Shown: positions 44,823 to 55,020 of the stretch, piece by piece
Layout: each line of letters begins with the position of its first letter
Position numbering within the stretch: the stretch's first letter is position 1
Source of the DNA: Ligustrum vulgare
Lineage: Eukaryota > Streptophyta > Magnoliopsida > Lamiales > Oleaceae
DNA length: 64,000 bases
NCBI GenBank assembly: GCA_963555705.1
Contig: OY743169.1
Coordinates: forward strand, 46,364,124-46,428,123
Direction: 5' to 3'
Translations under genes and position numbers: made by a program
Notes under the pieces: model-generated
Seen by the model: only the letters and a program-made list of their open reading frames with translations
Database searches by the model: none
Told to the model about the DNA's origin: nothing

Positions 44823-45068
44823 TCGTCAATCCAAAGAAACACGCACAGAGAGGGGTGAGAGGGAAGGAGGAGGTTCCAAAAAACTGGGGAATCTCTCCTG
44901 TTTAGCTCAATCCAATTCTACAAAAATCGCTATCACACGCACACACGACTTCTTAATGACATGAAACGGCGACGTTTTAATATTTCCTCATTCAGGTACA
45001 GTTGTATATGCACTAGGTACAAGTTCATAAATCAACCCCCAATAACTTCCCATCTTCGGTCTCTCTGC

Positions 45069-45104
<36 letters not shown>

Positions 45105-45175
45105 CACACACACCCGCGCACACACATATTAATCCATCATTTCCAGGAGGATTCATAGATAAACCGTGCTCCACA
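44823..45175. promoter_or_regulatory. Shared head-to-head promoter interval
   Basis: 353 bp separate the two start codons, so both genes must use this interval, including both leaders. It contains a long (CT)n run at about 45,068-45,100 and a (CA)n run just after, in the leader of SLY1; pyrimidine-rich tracts are common near plant transcription starts. No TATA box is obvious. Confidence 0.7.
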
Positions 45176-47715
45176 ATGGCACTCAATCTCCGGCAAAAGC
45201 AAACGGGTAAATTCTTTCATATTCCTTCCTTGATCTCTGTAATGCAATTCTGATCTCCAGTAGCGCACAGTTTTTGAGTAATATTATTTCTGGGTCTAGC
45301 TTTATTTTGTTGCTGGATGTGCAGATTGCATAATCCGGATGCTCAATCTGAACCAAACGGTGATCAACCCGGTTGGTGGCGGAGTGGGAACGGCGAACGA
45401 GGATGTGTACAAGATCCTTATCTACGATAGATTCTGCCAGGATATACTCTCGCCGCTTATCCGCGTCAAGGATCTTCGGAAGCATGGTGTTACGCTCTAC
45501 TTTCTTGTCGATAAGGATCGCAAGCCGGTCCACGATGTCCCAGCTGTATACTTCGTTCAACCTACCCAACTCAACATCCAGCGTATAGTCTTGGATACGT
45601 CCAGGGCGCTCTACGACTCGTTTCACCTCAATTTCTCCTCCTCCATTCCCAGGCCGCTCCTCGAGGACCTCGCATCTGGTATTTGATTTGAATTGTATTA
45701 TTTATATTTCATTAGGACATGGAACTAGAATTTGAGCAAAAAGTTATATTATTTTGTATTTTTGATCTTATACCACGAATCTAGTGCGGTTGATTTGTGA
45801 TGTTTACCTTTTTTATATCCATGATGCAGGGCCATTTTCAATCTGTTTTTATAATTTAAAAATGAATGGTGATGCAATTGATTTAAATGGGAATTAGCAT
45901 AGAACTCACATTATAACCACCAAGACATATGCCTATTACTCAAGTATATATGCTACTAAACTTATTTTTTAGAAATTCTAGCTGGAGCTGGACTATATAT
46001 AAATTCGACTTTTAAGAGTTCATTTATGAGATATTAGTGTAGTTCTTGGTTCTACGGGACAACTGATCAGATTCGGCTTTTAAGAACTCAATTATTATAA
46101 GTTGTGAAAAGATAATTAAAAAGAAGAAAGAAAAGCATTTTTATTAATGATCAATTTTAAATTTTAAATATTTGATAGAACAAACATTGATTAATCCTTT
46201 ATTATGCTTTGTGATTCAGGATCTGTTAATTCGGATTCAATTCAGAGAATTTCCAAGGTCCATGATCAGTATTTGGAATTCGTGACCCTCGAGGATAATT
46301 TATTTTCACTTGCTAATAGGAATTGCTATGTTCAACTAAATGATCCTTCAGCTGGGGATAAAGAGATTGAGGAAATAATTGAAAAAGTGGTCAGTGGGTT
46401 GTTTTGTGTGTTGGCAACGCTTGCTGTTGTGCCAATTATTAGGTGCCCCCCTGGAGGGCCCTCTGAGATGGTGGCATCCTTGCTTGATCAGAGGTTGCGT
46501 GATCATTTGTTGGCAAAGAACAATTTGTTCACAGAGGGTGGGAATTTCACAAGCTCGTTCCAGAGGCCGATTTTATGTATATTTGATAGGAACTTTGAGC
46601 TGTCTGTGGCTATACAGCACGAGTTTAGATATAAACCGCTGGTTCATGACGTACTTAGTTTGAGGTTGAATAGATTGAACGTGAAAGGGGAGAAAGGTGG
46701 GATGAAGTCGTTTGAATTGGATCATTCAGACCCATTTTGGATGGCAAATGGGTCTTTGGAGTTTCCAGAAGTTGCTGTGGAAATTGAGACACAGTTGAAC
46801 AAGTATAAGAAAGATGTTGAGGAGGTAAATAGACGAACTGGAGGTAATGCCGGGGCTGAGTTCGATGGAACAGATTTGATTGGCAACACAAAGCATCTGA
46901 TGAGTGCAGTAAATTCTCTGCCTGAATTGACTGAGCGGAAGCAAGTGATTGATAAGCACACTAATATTGCTACTGCGTTGTTGGGTGAGATCAAGGAAAG
47001 GTCTCTGGATTCTTACGCGAAAATGGAAAGTGAAATGATGATCAGAGGTGGAATGGATAGGAATGAGCTTCTGAGCATGCTCAGGGGGAAAGGAGATAAA
47101 ATGGACAAACTGCGGTTCGCTGTAATGTATCTCATATCAACTGAAAGCCTCTCTCCTTCAGAAGTTGAAATGGTTGAAGTTGCACTGAGGGAGTCGGGCG
47201 TTGATACCAGTGCATTTCAGTATGTGAAGAAGATAAAGTCATTAAATATCTCATTAGCATCAGCAAATTCTGCCAGCAGGAGCAATATTGTCGATTGGGC
47301 TGAAAAATTGTATGGGCAGTCAATCAGTGCTGTAACTGCTGGTGTGAAAAACTTGTTGTCTAGTGATCATCAATTGGCTCTAACAAGAACAGTTGATGCA
47401 CTAATGGAGGGCAAACCAAATCCTGAAATTGATTCTTATCTTGTTTTTGATCCTCGTGCGCCAAAGTCAACCTCTGGTTCAAGTAGCAGCCACCTGAAAG
47501 GACCATTTAAAGAAGCTATTGTGTTCATGATCGGTGGTGGAAATTATGTAGAGCACGGGAGCTTGCAAGATCTTGCACGCAGTCAGCAGCCAGTCAAGCA
47601 TGTCATTTATGGAGCCACTGAAATACTGACGGGAGGTGAGTTCGTCGAGCAGCTTGCTGTACTCGGGAAGAAGATGGGATTAGGAAGTGGTGATATTCCT
47701 CCAGCCATTAAATAG
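45176..47715 (+). CDS. SLY1: SLY1-like Sec1/Munc18 family vesicle-fusion protein
   Basis: Three exons, 45176-45206, 45325-45678 and 46220-47715, give 1,881 bases or 626 residues, the normal size for SLY1. The exon joins keep frame and have GT...AG ends. The N-terminus (MALNLRQKQ, then CIIRMLNLNQ) and blocks such as LIYDRFCQDILSPL, FLVDKDRKPVHDVPAVYFVQPT, PILCIFDRNFELSVAIQHEF and the C-terminal FMIGGGNYVEHGSLQDLA are those of SLY1 rather than VPS33 or VPS45. SLY1 binds the SYP3-type syntaxin and assembles SNAREs for ER-Golgi transport in the cytosol. The gene looks intact. It is divergent from the phosphatase gene. Confidence 0.95.
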
Positions 47716-48112
47716 ATATGTTATACATATTTATGTTGAGTTGAGCAAACTGTTTGCGGCTTTGATAGTGAGGATATACTTGAAGCTGCAGATCGGCATC
47801 TCTAGTGGGTTGCTGGGGGAATTGGGCTCTCTTAAAGATCTTGTATGCTATGAAGAAAATACGAGTGTTGAAGTGAATGCTTTTGCCATTGAACCCTGGA
47901 TTTTACTTTCAGATCTGTATATGATTTCTATTTTGTTTGGAACATTAACCCGCTTCTTATGTTTTTATTGAATGCACGTGAGGGATTTTAATTGGAGTAG
48001 AACTCTCAACTTCGGGTATTGGGATCGATAGCTATTTTGCTTTTCGCTACACGGCACAGGCTGTTTGAATCTTGGTGCTTTAAATGCAACGAAAGAGTGA
48101 GGTTGCCAACTA
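47716..48112 (+). other. SLY1 3' UTR and flank
   Basis: Sequence after the SLY1 stop up to the Sirevirus LTR. AT-rich text to about 47,970 fits a 3' UTR. No gene is seen. Confidence 0.5.
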
Positions 48113-49621
48113 TGATAGCCCAAGATAAACCAGGATGGGGTTGAATTGGTTTTACAAAAGTTTTTTGATATATATTCTTAAGTTTGATATAATTAACCAA
48201 TTGTGAAAAATAAATGGTTAGAAGCATTAAACTTATCGAGGTAAAAAGATAGGGATAAAAGAACTTAGACAATTTATTAAATACTACAATAAAAGGATAT
48301 TGCACAATATGAAATAAGAAATAAATACAAGTGCAATGGAAGTAAGTAAAAATGGATAAGAGAGTGCAAACAATGATTTAAGGAGGTTCAATCAACCAAC
48401 GTAATTTACGTCCTTTGTCACCGAACTCTCCATCATGAGTAATGTCAAATCTATTATATTGATAGTTTATAACAAGGAGTATCGAACCTTAAGTGACTTA
48501 CAACAAGGAGCACTTATCCTTAGGTAATTTTACAACAAGGAGCACCTATCATTTACAATCGAGTTTTCGCAAGGATCTCAAAACCATAAACAAAATACAA
48601 ATGAGAATTTTACAATTGAATAAACTCTCTTAATAAATGATATGATCAAGTCAAGTATCTTGAAAGTTTAGGATAACACTTCAATAAATAGCAAATGTTT
48701 AAAGTTCAAGTGTTTATGAAAACTTTGATAGATGATATGACATTGTTTTGCTTGAATCAAAGTTTTTCAACTAATGATCTCTCTTTCCAAATAATACTAG
48801 TTAAGTATGAAGAGAGATATACACTTCAATAAAAGTGTTTGGTAATGAAGAACTCAATCAAAGATCAAGAATAAAATGAGAGTAGTGAGTTTTCTTCAAT
48901 GTAGAATTCTTGATAAAAATATGTAAATGATTTTGATCAATCAAAAATTACTTTGCAATAAATGAAATAGAATATAAAATCAAGTAAGCTCAATGATTTT
49001 TCAAATGAATATGCTCTCTTGAATTGCTCTTGTGATTGTTAGAATTGAATGCAAGAGAAAGACCTATTTATAGATCAAGAAAATGAGCTGCAGAAATTTT
49101 CAGTCAATCAATTCAATACTTTTGGTCGACCGAAAGTTTAAACTAGCTGTTACACTATTTGAGCCGTTAGACTTTCGGTCGATCATATTTTCGGTCGATC
49201 AAAGGAGTTTCGGTTGACCGAAATAGCTAAATTTGGAATTTTTTTTTTACATCAAAAGTTCATTTTTCCAAAATATATTTCATGTTATGATCTAAAAATC
49301 ATTTTTGTGCAAGTAATGATTTTATGAAAAATATTTTGAGCTTTATGAACTTGCTAAAAATTGAAGTGTCATTACCTTTACTTTATAAAATTAAGATTTT
49401 CAACATGAATCTTCTAAAATTTTAATCTTCGGTCTTTGACGATCTTGTTCACTTCAAATCTCTTTTTGATTGCTTTGTACTTCAATGAATGACGATTTGA
49501 GTCTCGGAATTCTCAAATGATATATATATGATAAAGCTCAAGAATTGAAACCATTAGTAATACAAGAGATTTCGTTTGTTATAATCAAAACAATATATAC
49601 GTGAATAATCATAGATCAACA
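48113..49621 (-). repeat. 3' LTR of the Sirevirus-like element
   Basis: On the minus strand it starts TGTTGATC directly after the purine tract and ends near CTTGGGCTATCA at 48113, about 1.5 kb. CTATAAATAGGTC on the minus strand (about 49,080-49,066) is the core promoter. The start is secure; the other end is inferred from the TG/CA rule and could not be checked because the partner LTR is outside. Confidence 0.7.
49121..49223. promoter_or_regulatory. TTTCGGTCGACCGAAA palindromes in the Sirevirus LTR
   Basis: Four full or half copies lie at 49121, 49173, 49189 and 49208. They sit 40-150 bp upstream (minus sense) of the LTR's TATA box, an enhancer-like position. Function is inferred only. Confidence 0.6.
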
Positions 49622-49636
49622 ATTTCTCCCTTTTTG
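49622..49636 (-). other. Polypurine tract of the Sirevirus-like element
   Basis: On the minus strand CAAAAAGGGAGAAAT abuts the LTR start TGTTGATC, preceded by 'tttgtcataat', the standard form for Sireviruses. Confidence 0.85.
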
Positions 49637-50333
49637 ATTATGACAAACAATATGATTTGTATTTCGTAAGAAAATGATGAAATATATATATATATATATG
49701 GGTACATATTCCCCCTTTCTTTTGTAATGTATCCCCCTTTCTATCATAATATAACAAGATAAAAAGATCAAATCTTATAAAATATCTCTTCCTCCTTTTG
49801 GCATAAACAAAAAGTGTCCAGTAGCCTCAATATATATGTGAATAATCATGGAAGCACAATGAGGAATCACAAGTTTGATATCATAAATGTAATCAAGTTC
49901 CCCCTTAATAGAATACGTATAGCATGTCGTAAGTTTAAAAATGCTTATAAGTCGATGTAATGGATAGAATTGTGGAATCATAACGTCATGTAAGCACCAA
50001 CACACATTGTTTCATTTTCCGGAAAAAGAATTGGCATGGTATCCCCGTATTTCGTACAAACCGATAAGAACATGATCTTATCATGCATATTTTACCTATA
50101 CTTCAATAACATCACAATGCAATCAGCAATGCAATGCAATGCAATGCAATGCAGCGCAACAACATATCAAAATATAACATTTTCAACCAAAATATGCAAA
50201 CCAAGTAGACATAGGTAATATCAAGTGTTAAAAAAAATTCAAAGGAAACAAAGTTTGAGACATGAGTACTTTTCAAAACATAAGAAGGTTTTGAACAGGT
50301 TCTACTTAAAATGTAAAGATAAAGAAATAGGCT
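49637..50333. other. Untranslated spacer between envelope-like ORF and purine tract
   Basis: No ORF. It holds an (AT)n run at about 49,684-49,699, two G-rich purine stretches on the minus strand near 49,711-49,745 and a short (CAATG)n run at about 50,125-50,152. Confidence 0.6.
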
Positions 50334-51029
50334 TCAATTGTCCGCCGGAGGAGGAGGATTAGGTGGATAAAGAGAGTAAAAATGGGTATAGAAGGCTTCT
50401 TGAGAAGTGTGCATTTGTTGAAGTTGGTGTCTGATGCCTTCAACCTCCGTAGTGAGAGAATCGTGTCGACCGTTTAAAATATTGAATTGATCTTCCGAGA
50501 TGTATCGACGGGGAGGTGGTGCAACTTGTGGAGCTCTAGCTCGTTGTCTTGGTCGAGGAGATTCATCCCCACCGCCTTCTCCAACACCTTCACCATCACC
50601 ACCATGGTCACGCTCACCCTCACCCACACCCACACCCACACCCACACCCGTGCCTTCACCAATTTCCAGTTCTTCTTTCGCTTCTTCTTCGGTAAATGGC
50701 CAAGTGGTATGCCCCGAAACATTATCAAAACCTTGAGTGTTACACACCCATTGCTCATCACCTTTGATAATTCATCCGTTTGAGAGTGTTGATGTTGATA
50801 ATATCGGTGTGTTTTTGTTTAAGAAAGGGCTCATTGTCAAGGGGTACATTGAAGTGATTGAAAATTTTGGTGAAGATCATGTCGTAGGGTAGCCCTAAAA
50901 CTCGAGAGGATGTATGGACATGATGAAGATGTTGGATTAAAATGTATGGGAAATCCAGTTTACTACCTACAAGAAGAGAATCAACAATGAATAGGTCGAG
51001 ACGATTTACTTCATCATAATGACCAATAC

Positions 51030-51890
51030 TGATGAGAACCCAGGAGGGGGTCCTCGTCGTAGCTCGCGGAATAACGCTTGGAAAGTTCCGAATCCAGGTT
51101 GGAACGGACGATAACAATGCAACCCCGACCTCACGATGCAAGAACCAGGGGTATATTAAACCGAGACCCGTTACGATGCGGAGATAAGAACCACAAAGGG
51201 AGAACGCCACAAGGAATGTCCAGATCCTTGATAAGTTCAATTGTTTTGAACGCCACAAGATTTGAATCTTGATAAGTTCGTTGTTTAAAGGGAGAATCCT
51301 CACCTTTAGAGAGAGTAAAAACACTCAATAATTTTATTCATCAAAAGTCTTCTGTTTTTTCATTGAATGGAAAAGCATATATATAGGCAAAATAAACCCT
51401 AGTCGCTAACTGACTCTGAATAGAATTCTAATTAAGCTAAAATAACTAAAATAACCTAAATAAACTAGAACTAAACAAAACCCTAACCGCCTAATTAATT
51501 CAAAACTACGGCGCCTAAGTTACGGCCGTAACTTTTAAGTTTACGGCCGTAAGTGACTTACGGTCTAAAATTCAAAACATATGTTACGGCCGTGACAAGT
51601 TCTTTTACGGCCGTAAATGACCTTCTGAACAAAAATAAAATTTACAAGACTTTGGTTACGGCCGTGAGAATTTTGATTAAGGTCGTGAATAATTCCACTT
51701 CGGTTTACGGTCGTGAGATCACATGTTACGGCCGTAATGGCCTTTCTGCCCAATTTCGCCATGATGATTTTACGTGAATTGAATCTTAATTCGAGCCCAA
51801 CATGAAACTTGTTCATTTTCCCATGTAGAATATTGTTGAACTGACCTTATCTTGATTTCTTATTTTTGATGCCTTTTCCGGATCACGTCA
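51030..51890 (-). repeat. Complete LTR of the inverted-LTR element
   Basis: On the minus strand it starts TGACGTGATCCGG, after the purine tract AAAGGAAGAGGGGA, and ends GGTTCTCATCA; 861 bp. It carries TATATATAGG-type TATA sequence (about 51,385-51,372, minus) and the palindrome array at 51520-51737. Its start and the phrase AGTTTCATGTTGG match the LTR at 5677. Confidence 0.85.
51520..51737. promoter_or_regulatory. Four pairs of TTACGGCCGTAA palindromes at 21-bp pitch
   Basis: Copies start at 51520/51541, 51584/51605, 51656/51677 and 51705/51726; every pair is exactly 21 bp apart. Consensus TTACGGCCGT(A/G)A. The array lies about 135 bp upstream of the TATA-like box in LTR sense. Confidence 0.75.
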
Positions 51891-52011
51891 TCCCCTCTTC
51901 CTTTAAGATGATTCGTCCCGAATCATAACATTGTTCTTAGAGCTTCTTTTCCCGATCACGTCATCCCCTCTTCCTTTAAGATGATTCGTCCCGAATCATA
52001 AAGTTGTTCTT
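51881..52011. repeat. Direct duplication of the LTR-purine tract junction
   Basis: 'gatcacgtcatcccctcttc' and the next 38 bases occur at 51881-51938 and again at 51954-52011. The copy includes the first bases of the LTR and the whole purine tract. Confidence 0.85.
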
Positions 52012-52330
52012 GGCTTGCTCACTTGGTTTAGCCTAGAACCTTCTTCGTACAAGCAATGTTTGATCTTTGACGTTCTTCGTACCTGATTGATTTCTTGTTT
52101 TGGCTTGAATTATAGATTTTCCCGTCAAGCCCACCCTGATTCGTATGGTGTTGTTCTTGAAAAATCAAACTGTACCTCCTGGATCAAACAGAAAATTGTC
52201 GATTTCCTGATATGCATTCAATAAATGATGCTCCTCCAATTTGTAGACAAGAAGGTATTGAAACACGAGGGGAATTAACCAAGGTTGATGTAAATCAAAC
52301 TTCCATGCACAATAAACCTGCAAGAAAGAT

Positions 52331-53149
52331 TTAAAAAAAAATGGGGAGGGAAATGCTAGCGTCTCCATGCACAAGGTATGGATCCTTGTACTCATGATAC
52401 AAAACCTCCACAACTTTTTTTCCCACCACGAGGCCCTTCTCTTCGCCTCCAAAAGTCAATATACTTTCTTTCTCATTCTTTTCTTTTTTCTCAACCACTT
52501 CTTCTAATTTTTCACATACAACCACATCTTCAATATTTTTATTGACAATTTCAACATTCAAATGTTGAACTTCTACCCCAACTTCCAATTCATTCATATC
52601 ATTGTCAACAATGTTATTTTCAATCTCCTCTTTCACAATTTTATTCTGTACTTCAAGACTCGGAGTTTGATCAACTACTTCAATTTCTTTTTTCGCACAC
52701 TCAACCTCCACTTCTAAATTTCTAGATTCAATCACCTCTCCTAATTTCTCATGTTTTTGCTCATGCACCACCTCATAAATAATTTTATCGATATGATTAG
52801 GCACCTCCTCAACACTACACAAATTTTTATCTTCTAACTCGTTCCTCAAGTCTCCCTCCTTCTTCTTAACAATCATATCCTGAGACTCCAATTTTAAATC
52901 CCCTCCAATCTCACTTTCACCCTGTTGTAATTTAGCTTCAGCCTCCCTTTCACTCTCCCTCTTTCTTAACTTAGCTACTTTTCTAGCCTTCCGTTCATAC
53001 ATCATCCTTTCCTCATAAATTTCTGTTCGACTCTTCAAAAGCGCCCTCGCATTAATCTCTTCATCCCAATCAACTCCAATCCCAACCCTAGGTTTATGGA
53101 TACGCCTACATTCCCTTTCACGTCGTTGAGCAAGTTCTGCACTATGCAT
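52331..53149 (-). CDS. 272-codon Glu/Lys/Val-rich ORF in the inverted-LTR element
   Basis: An uninterrupted minus-strand ORF begins with ATG at 53149, 24 bp inside the right LTR copy. The first third is basic and Arg/Glu-rich (RRERECRRIHKPRVGIGVDWDEEINARALL, helical). The rest is very acidic, with repeated VEVE/EEV phrases. It ends just before DPYLVHGDASISL. I recognise no gag, protease or host domain. It could be the element's own non-standard gag-like protein or captured host sequence. Absence of stops in 819 bases against degraded neighbours suggests it is young or selected. Confidence 0.55.
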   Translation of the reverse strand: MHSAELAQRRERECRRIHKPRVGIGVDWDEEINARALLKSRTEIYEERMMYERKARKVAKLRKRESEREAEAKLQQGESEIGGDLKLESQDMIVKKKEGDLRNELEDKNLCSVEEVPNHIDKIIYEVVHEQKHEKLGEVIESRNLEVEVECAKKEIEVVDQTPSLEVQNKIVKEEIENNIVDNDMNELEVGVEVQHLNVEIVNKNIEDVVVCEKLEEVVEKKEKNEKESILTFGGEEKGLVVGKKVVEVLYHEYKDPYLVHGDASISLPIFF

Positions 53150-53172
53150 ATCTATCGAGTTCTTAAGGTAAC

Positions 53173-53831
53173 TTTCACGGCCGTAACCAAAGTCTTGTAA
53201 CTTTTATTTTTGTTCAGAAGGTCATTTACGGCCGTAAAAGAACTTGTCATGGCCGTAACATATGTTTTGAATTTTAGACAATAAGTCACTTACGGCCGTA
53301 AACTTAAAAGTTACGGTCGTAACTTAGGCGCCGTAGTTTTGAATTAATTAGGCGGTTAGGGTTTTGTTTAGTTCTAGTTTATTTTGGTTATTTTGGTTAT
53401 TTTGGTTATTTTAGTTATTTTAGCTTAATTAGAATTCTATTCAGAGTCAGTTAACGACTAAGGTTTATTTTGCCTATTTATATGTTTTTCCATTCAATGT
53501 AAAAACAGAAGACTTTTAATGAATAAAATTATTGAGTGTTTTTACTCTCTCTAAAGGTGAGAATTTTCCCTTTAAACAACGAACTTATCAAGACTCAAAT
53601 CTTGTGGCGTTCAAAACAATTGAACTTATGAAGGATCTGGACATTCCTTGTGGCGTTCCCCTTTTGTGGTTCTTATCTCCGCATCGTAACGGGTCTCGGG
53701 TTTAATATATCCCTGGTTCTTGCGTCGTGAGGTCGGGGTTGCATTATTATCGTCCGTTCCAACCTGGATACTTTCCAAGCGTTATTCCGCGAGCTACGAC
53801 GAGGACCCCCCCCCCTCCCAGGTTCTCATCA
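53173..53831 (+). repeat. Truncated, inverted LTR copy
   Basis: It matches the reverse complement of 51030-51672 from TCACGGCCGTAACC to the end GGTTCTCATCA, with substitutions and small indels, including additional 'ttttggttat' repeats near 53,390 and an extra C run at 53,807. The U3 start is missing. Confidence 0.85.
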
Positions 53832-54742
53832 AATACGGGGTACAATTGCGTAAGCAATTGCACGATGAAGGACCTTGCATGGAATAGTTAAATGGTTGAT
53901 TTTCAAGGTCGTGGTGGAAGTGAGTGGTCGGGCAGTAACACGACTACATGCCTCAAGTTCATTTTATCCCTCGAACCTAACAAGATAATGGGTGACATAT
54001 GCATGATTTTCACAAGGTTGCAATCCTAGGAGGTTTCTAATGAGGGATCGTTTGGTAGAGACTCGGATTCCCTTAACAAGACTTATAATTTCATTCGAAA
54101 ATAAAGTGGATTCTCGAAAGAATTCCCTAATCAATCTCGGGTAGGAATTTTCGGAAATGGACATAACATTTTCCATCCTATGTCTTCAAAATATCGCTCA
54201 ATATTGATTGAAGGGGCTTTAAGATAAAAATCGAAAAAATCGATTGACTTAGTACCTATGAGAATTGGGTGATCGGAGAAACGACTGAGCAATGGGGATT
54301 TCTCCTCAACGTTGGATGAGCTTGTTTCGCCTTTCTTCGTCCTTTTCTTGGGAGGCATTGTAAGATTCGGGTTTTTGGGAAAAGGTAAGAATGGAGTTTT
54401 CAAATTTCTTGAAATTTTGGTGAGAAATGGTAGGAAATGAGTAGAATCTAAGTGATTGAATGCAGAATAGTTGTTTTTAATGGAAAGAAATAGAATGTAG
54501 GAGAGAAAAAAGGTGGAATTCGATTTTTGCCCCCAAAAGCTAGGTTTTTGGGAGTTTTTGATGAAATTGAAGATGAATATTTGAAGTTTTGATGTGGATG
54601 TTTGGTGAATATAGTAGAGTGTTGAGTGTTTAAAATGAACTGGGATGAATTTTGGTTGATGGAGAAGAGAGAAATCGAGGGTTAGGGTTTGAAATGAATT
54701 TGGGGAAGAAATTCTTGATTTGAAGAGATTAAATCCGCGCAA

Positions 54743-54928
54743 CTTTCGGTCAACCGAAAGTTTGTTGGTCAACTGAAACTCTGCAGGTTTCAAAATGGGT
54801 AGCTGCAGGAGGGTTCGGTCGAGTAATGGTCGATCGAAACTCTGGTTTCAGTCGCACATGAGTTCGACCGAAACAGATTCAACCGAAAGTCACCTTTCGG
54901 GCAACCGAAATGTTTCGGTCGACCGAAA
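54743..54928. promoter_or_regulatory. TTTCGGTCGACCGAAA-type palindromes upstream of the envelope-like ORF
   Basis: Full palindromes at 54743-54758 (TTTCGGTCAACCGAAA) and 54913-54928, with at least five half sites between them. They lie about 385-570 bp upstream of the ATG at 54358 (minus sense). The same motif occurs before the TATA box in this element's LTR, so an internal promoter for the envelope-like ORF is possible. Confidence 0.55.
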
Positions 54929-55020
54929 TGCTCAAAAACCAAATTTTGCAAATATTTCGATTAGAACAAATATAAAATGTAAATTTAGCCACAAATATCA
55001 GTTTCATCAATAATGTCCAA

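Larger units (their letters stand above)
51030..53831. mobile_element. Element with inward-facing LTR copies (U5 at both ends)
   Basis: The 2,802-bp unit is flanked by AATAC on both sides (51025-51029, 53832-53836), and the host ORF reads through when one copy is removed. It begins TGATGAGAACC and ends GGTTCTCATCA. The left end is a complete minus-oriented LTR (51890 to 51030) with a purine tract next to its start. The right end is a plus-oriented LTR lacking about 215 bp of U3 (53173-53831). The LTRs are of the same family as those of the gag-protease element at 5677-9956. Both outer ends are therefore U5 ends, unlike any normal LTR element. Inside is one 272-codon ORF on the minus strand and no pol. 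Confidence 0.85.
50334..54358 (-). pseudogene. Envelope-like ORF of the Sirevirus (split by insertion)
   Basis: On the minus strand an ATG at 54358 opens MPPKKRTKKGETSSS. A frameshift near 54,150 follows, then the frame runs towards 53837. A 2.8-kb element (51030-53831) interrupts it, and it resumes at 51024 (GHYDEVNRLDLFIVDSLL, PYDMIFTKIF) and ends at 50334 after another frameshift near 50,750. The middle matches the 'putative plant transposon protein' domain family often found in ORFs downstream of retroelement pol genes. The C-terminal part has a Gly-Val repeat encoded by (CCCACA)n and a coiled coil (TTEVEGIRHQLQQM). Its role is not known; 'envelope-like' refers only to position. Confidence 0.75.

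Noticed and set aside
46379..47323. Overlapping ORFs on both strands within SLY1
   Set aside because: Shadows of the long SLY1 third exon.
50487..50783. Plus-strand ORFs with Thr-His and Pro repeats
   Set aside because: They are antisense to the envelope-like ORF and arise from its (CCCACA)n tract.
53803..53820. Long C run as a biological signal
   Set aside because: It is an expanded form of a shorter C/T tract in the matching arm and is probably slippage or sequencing noise.
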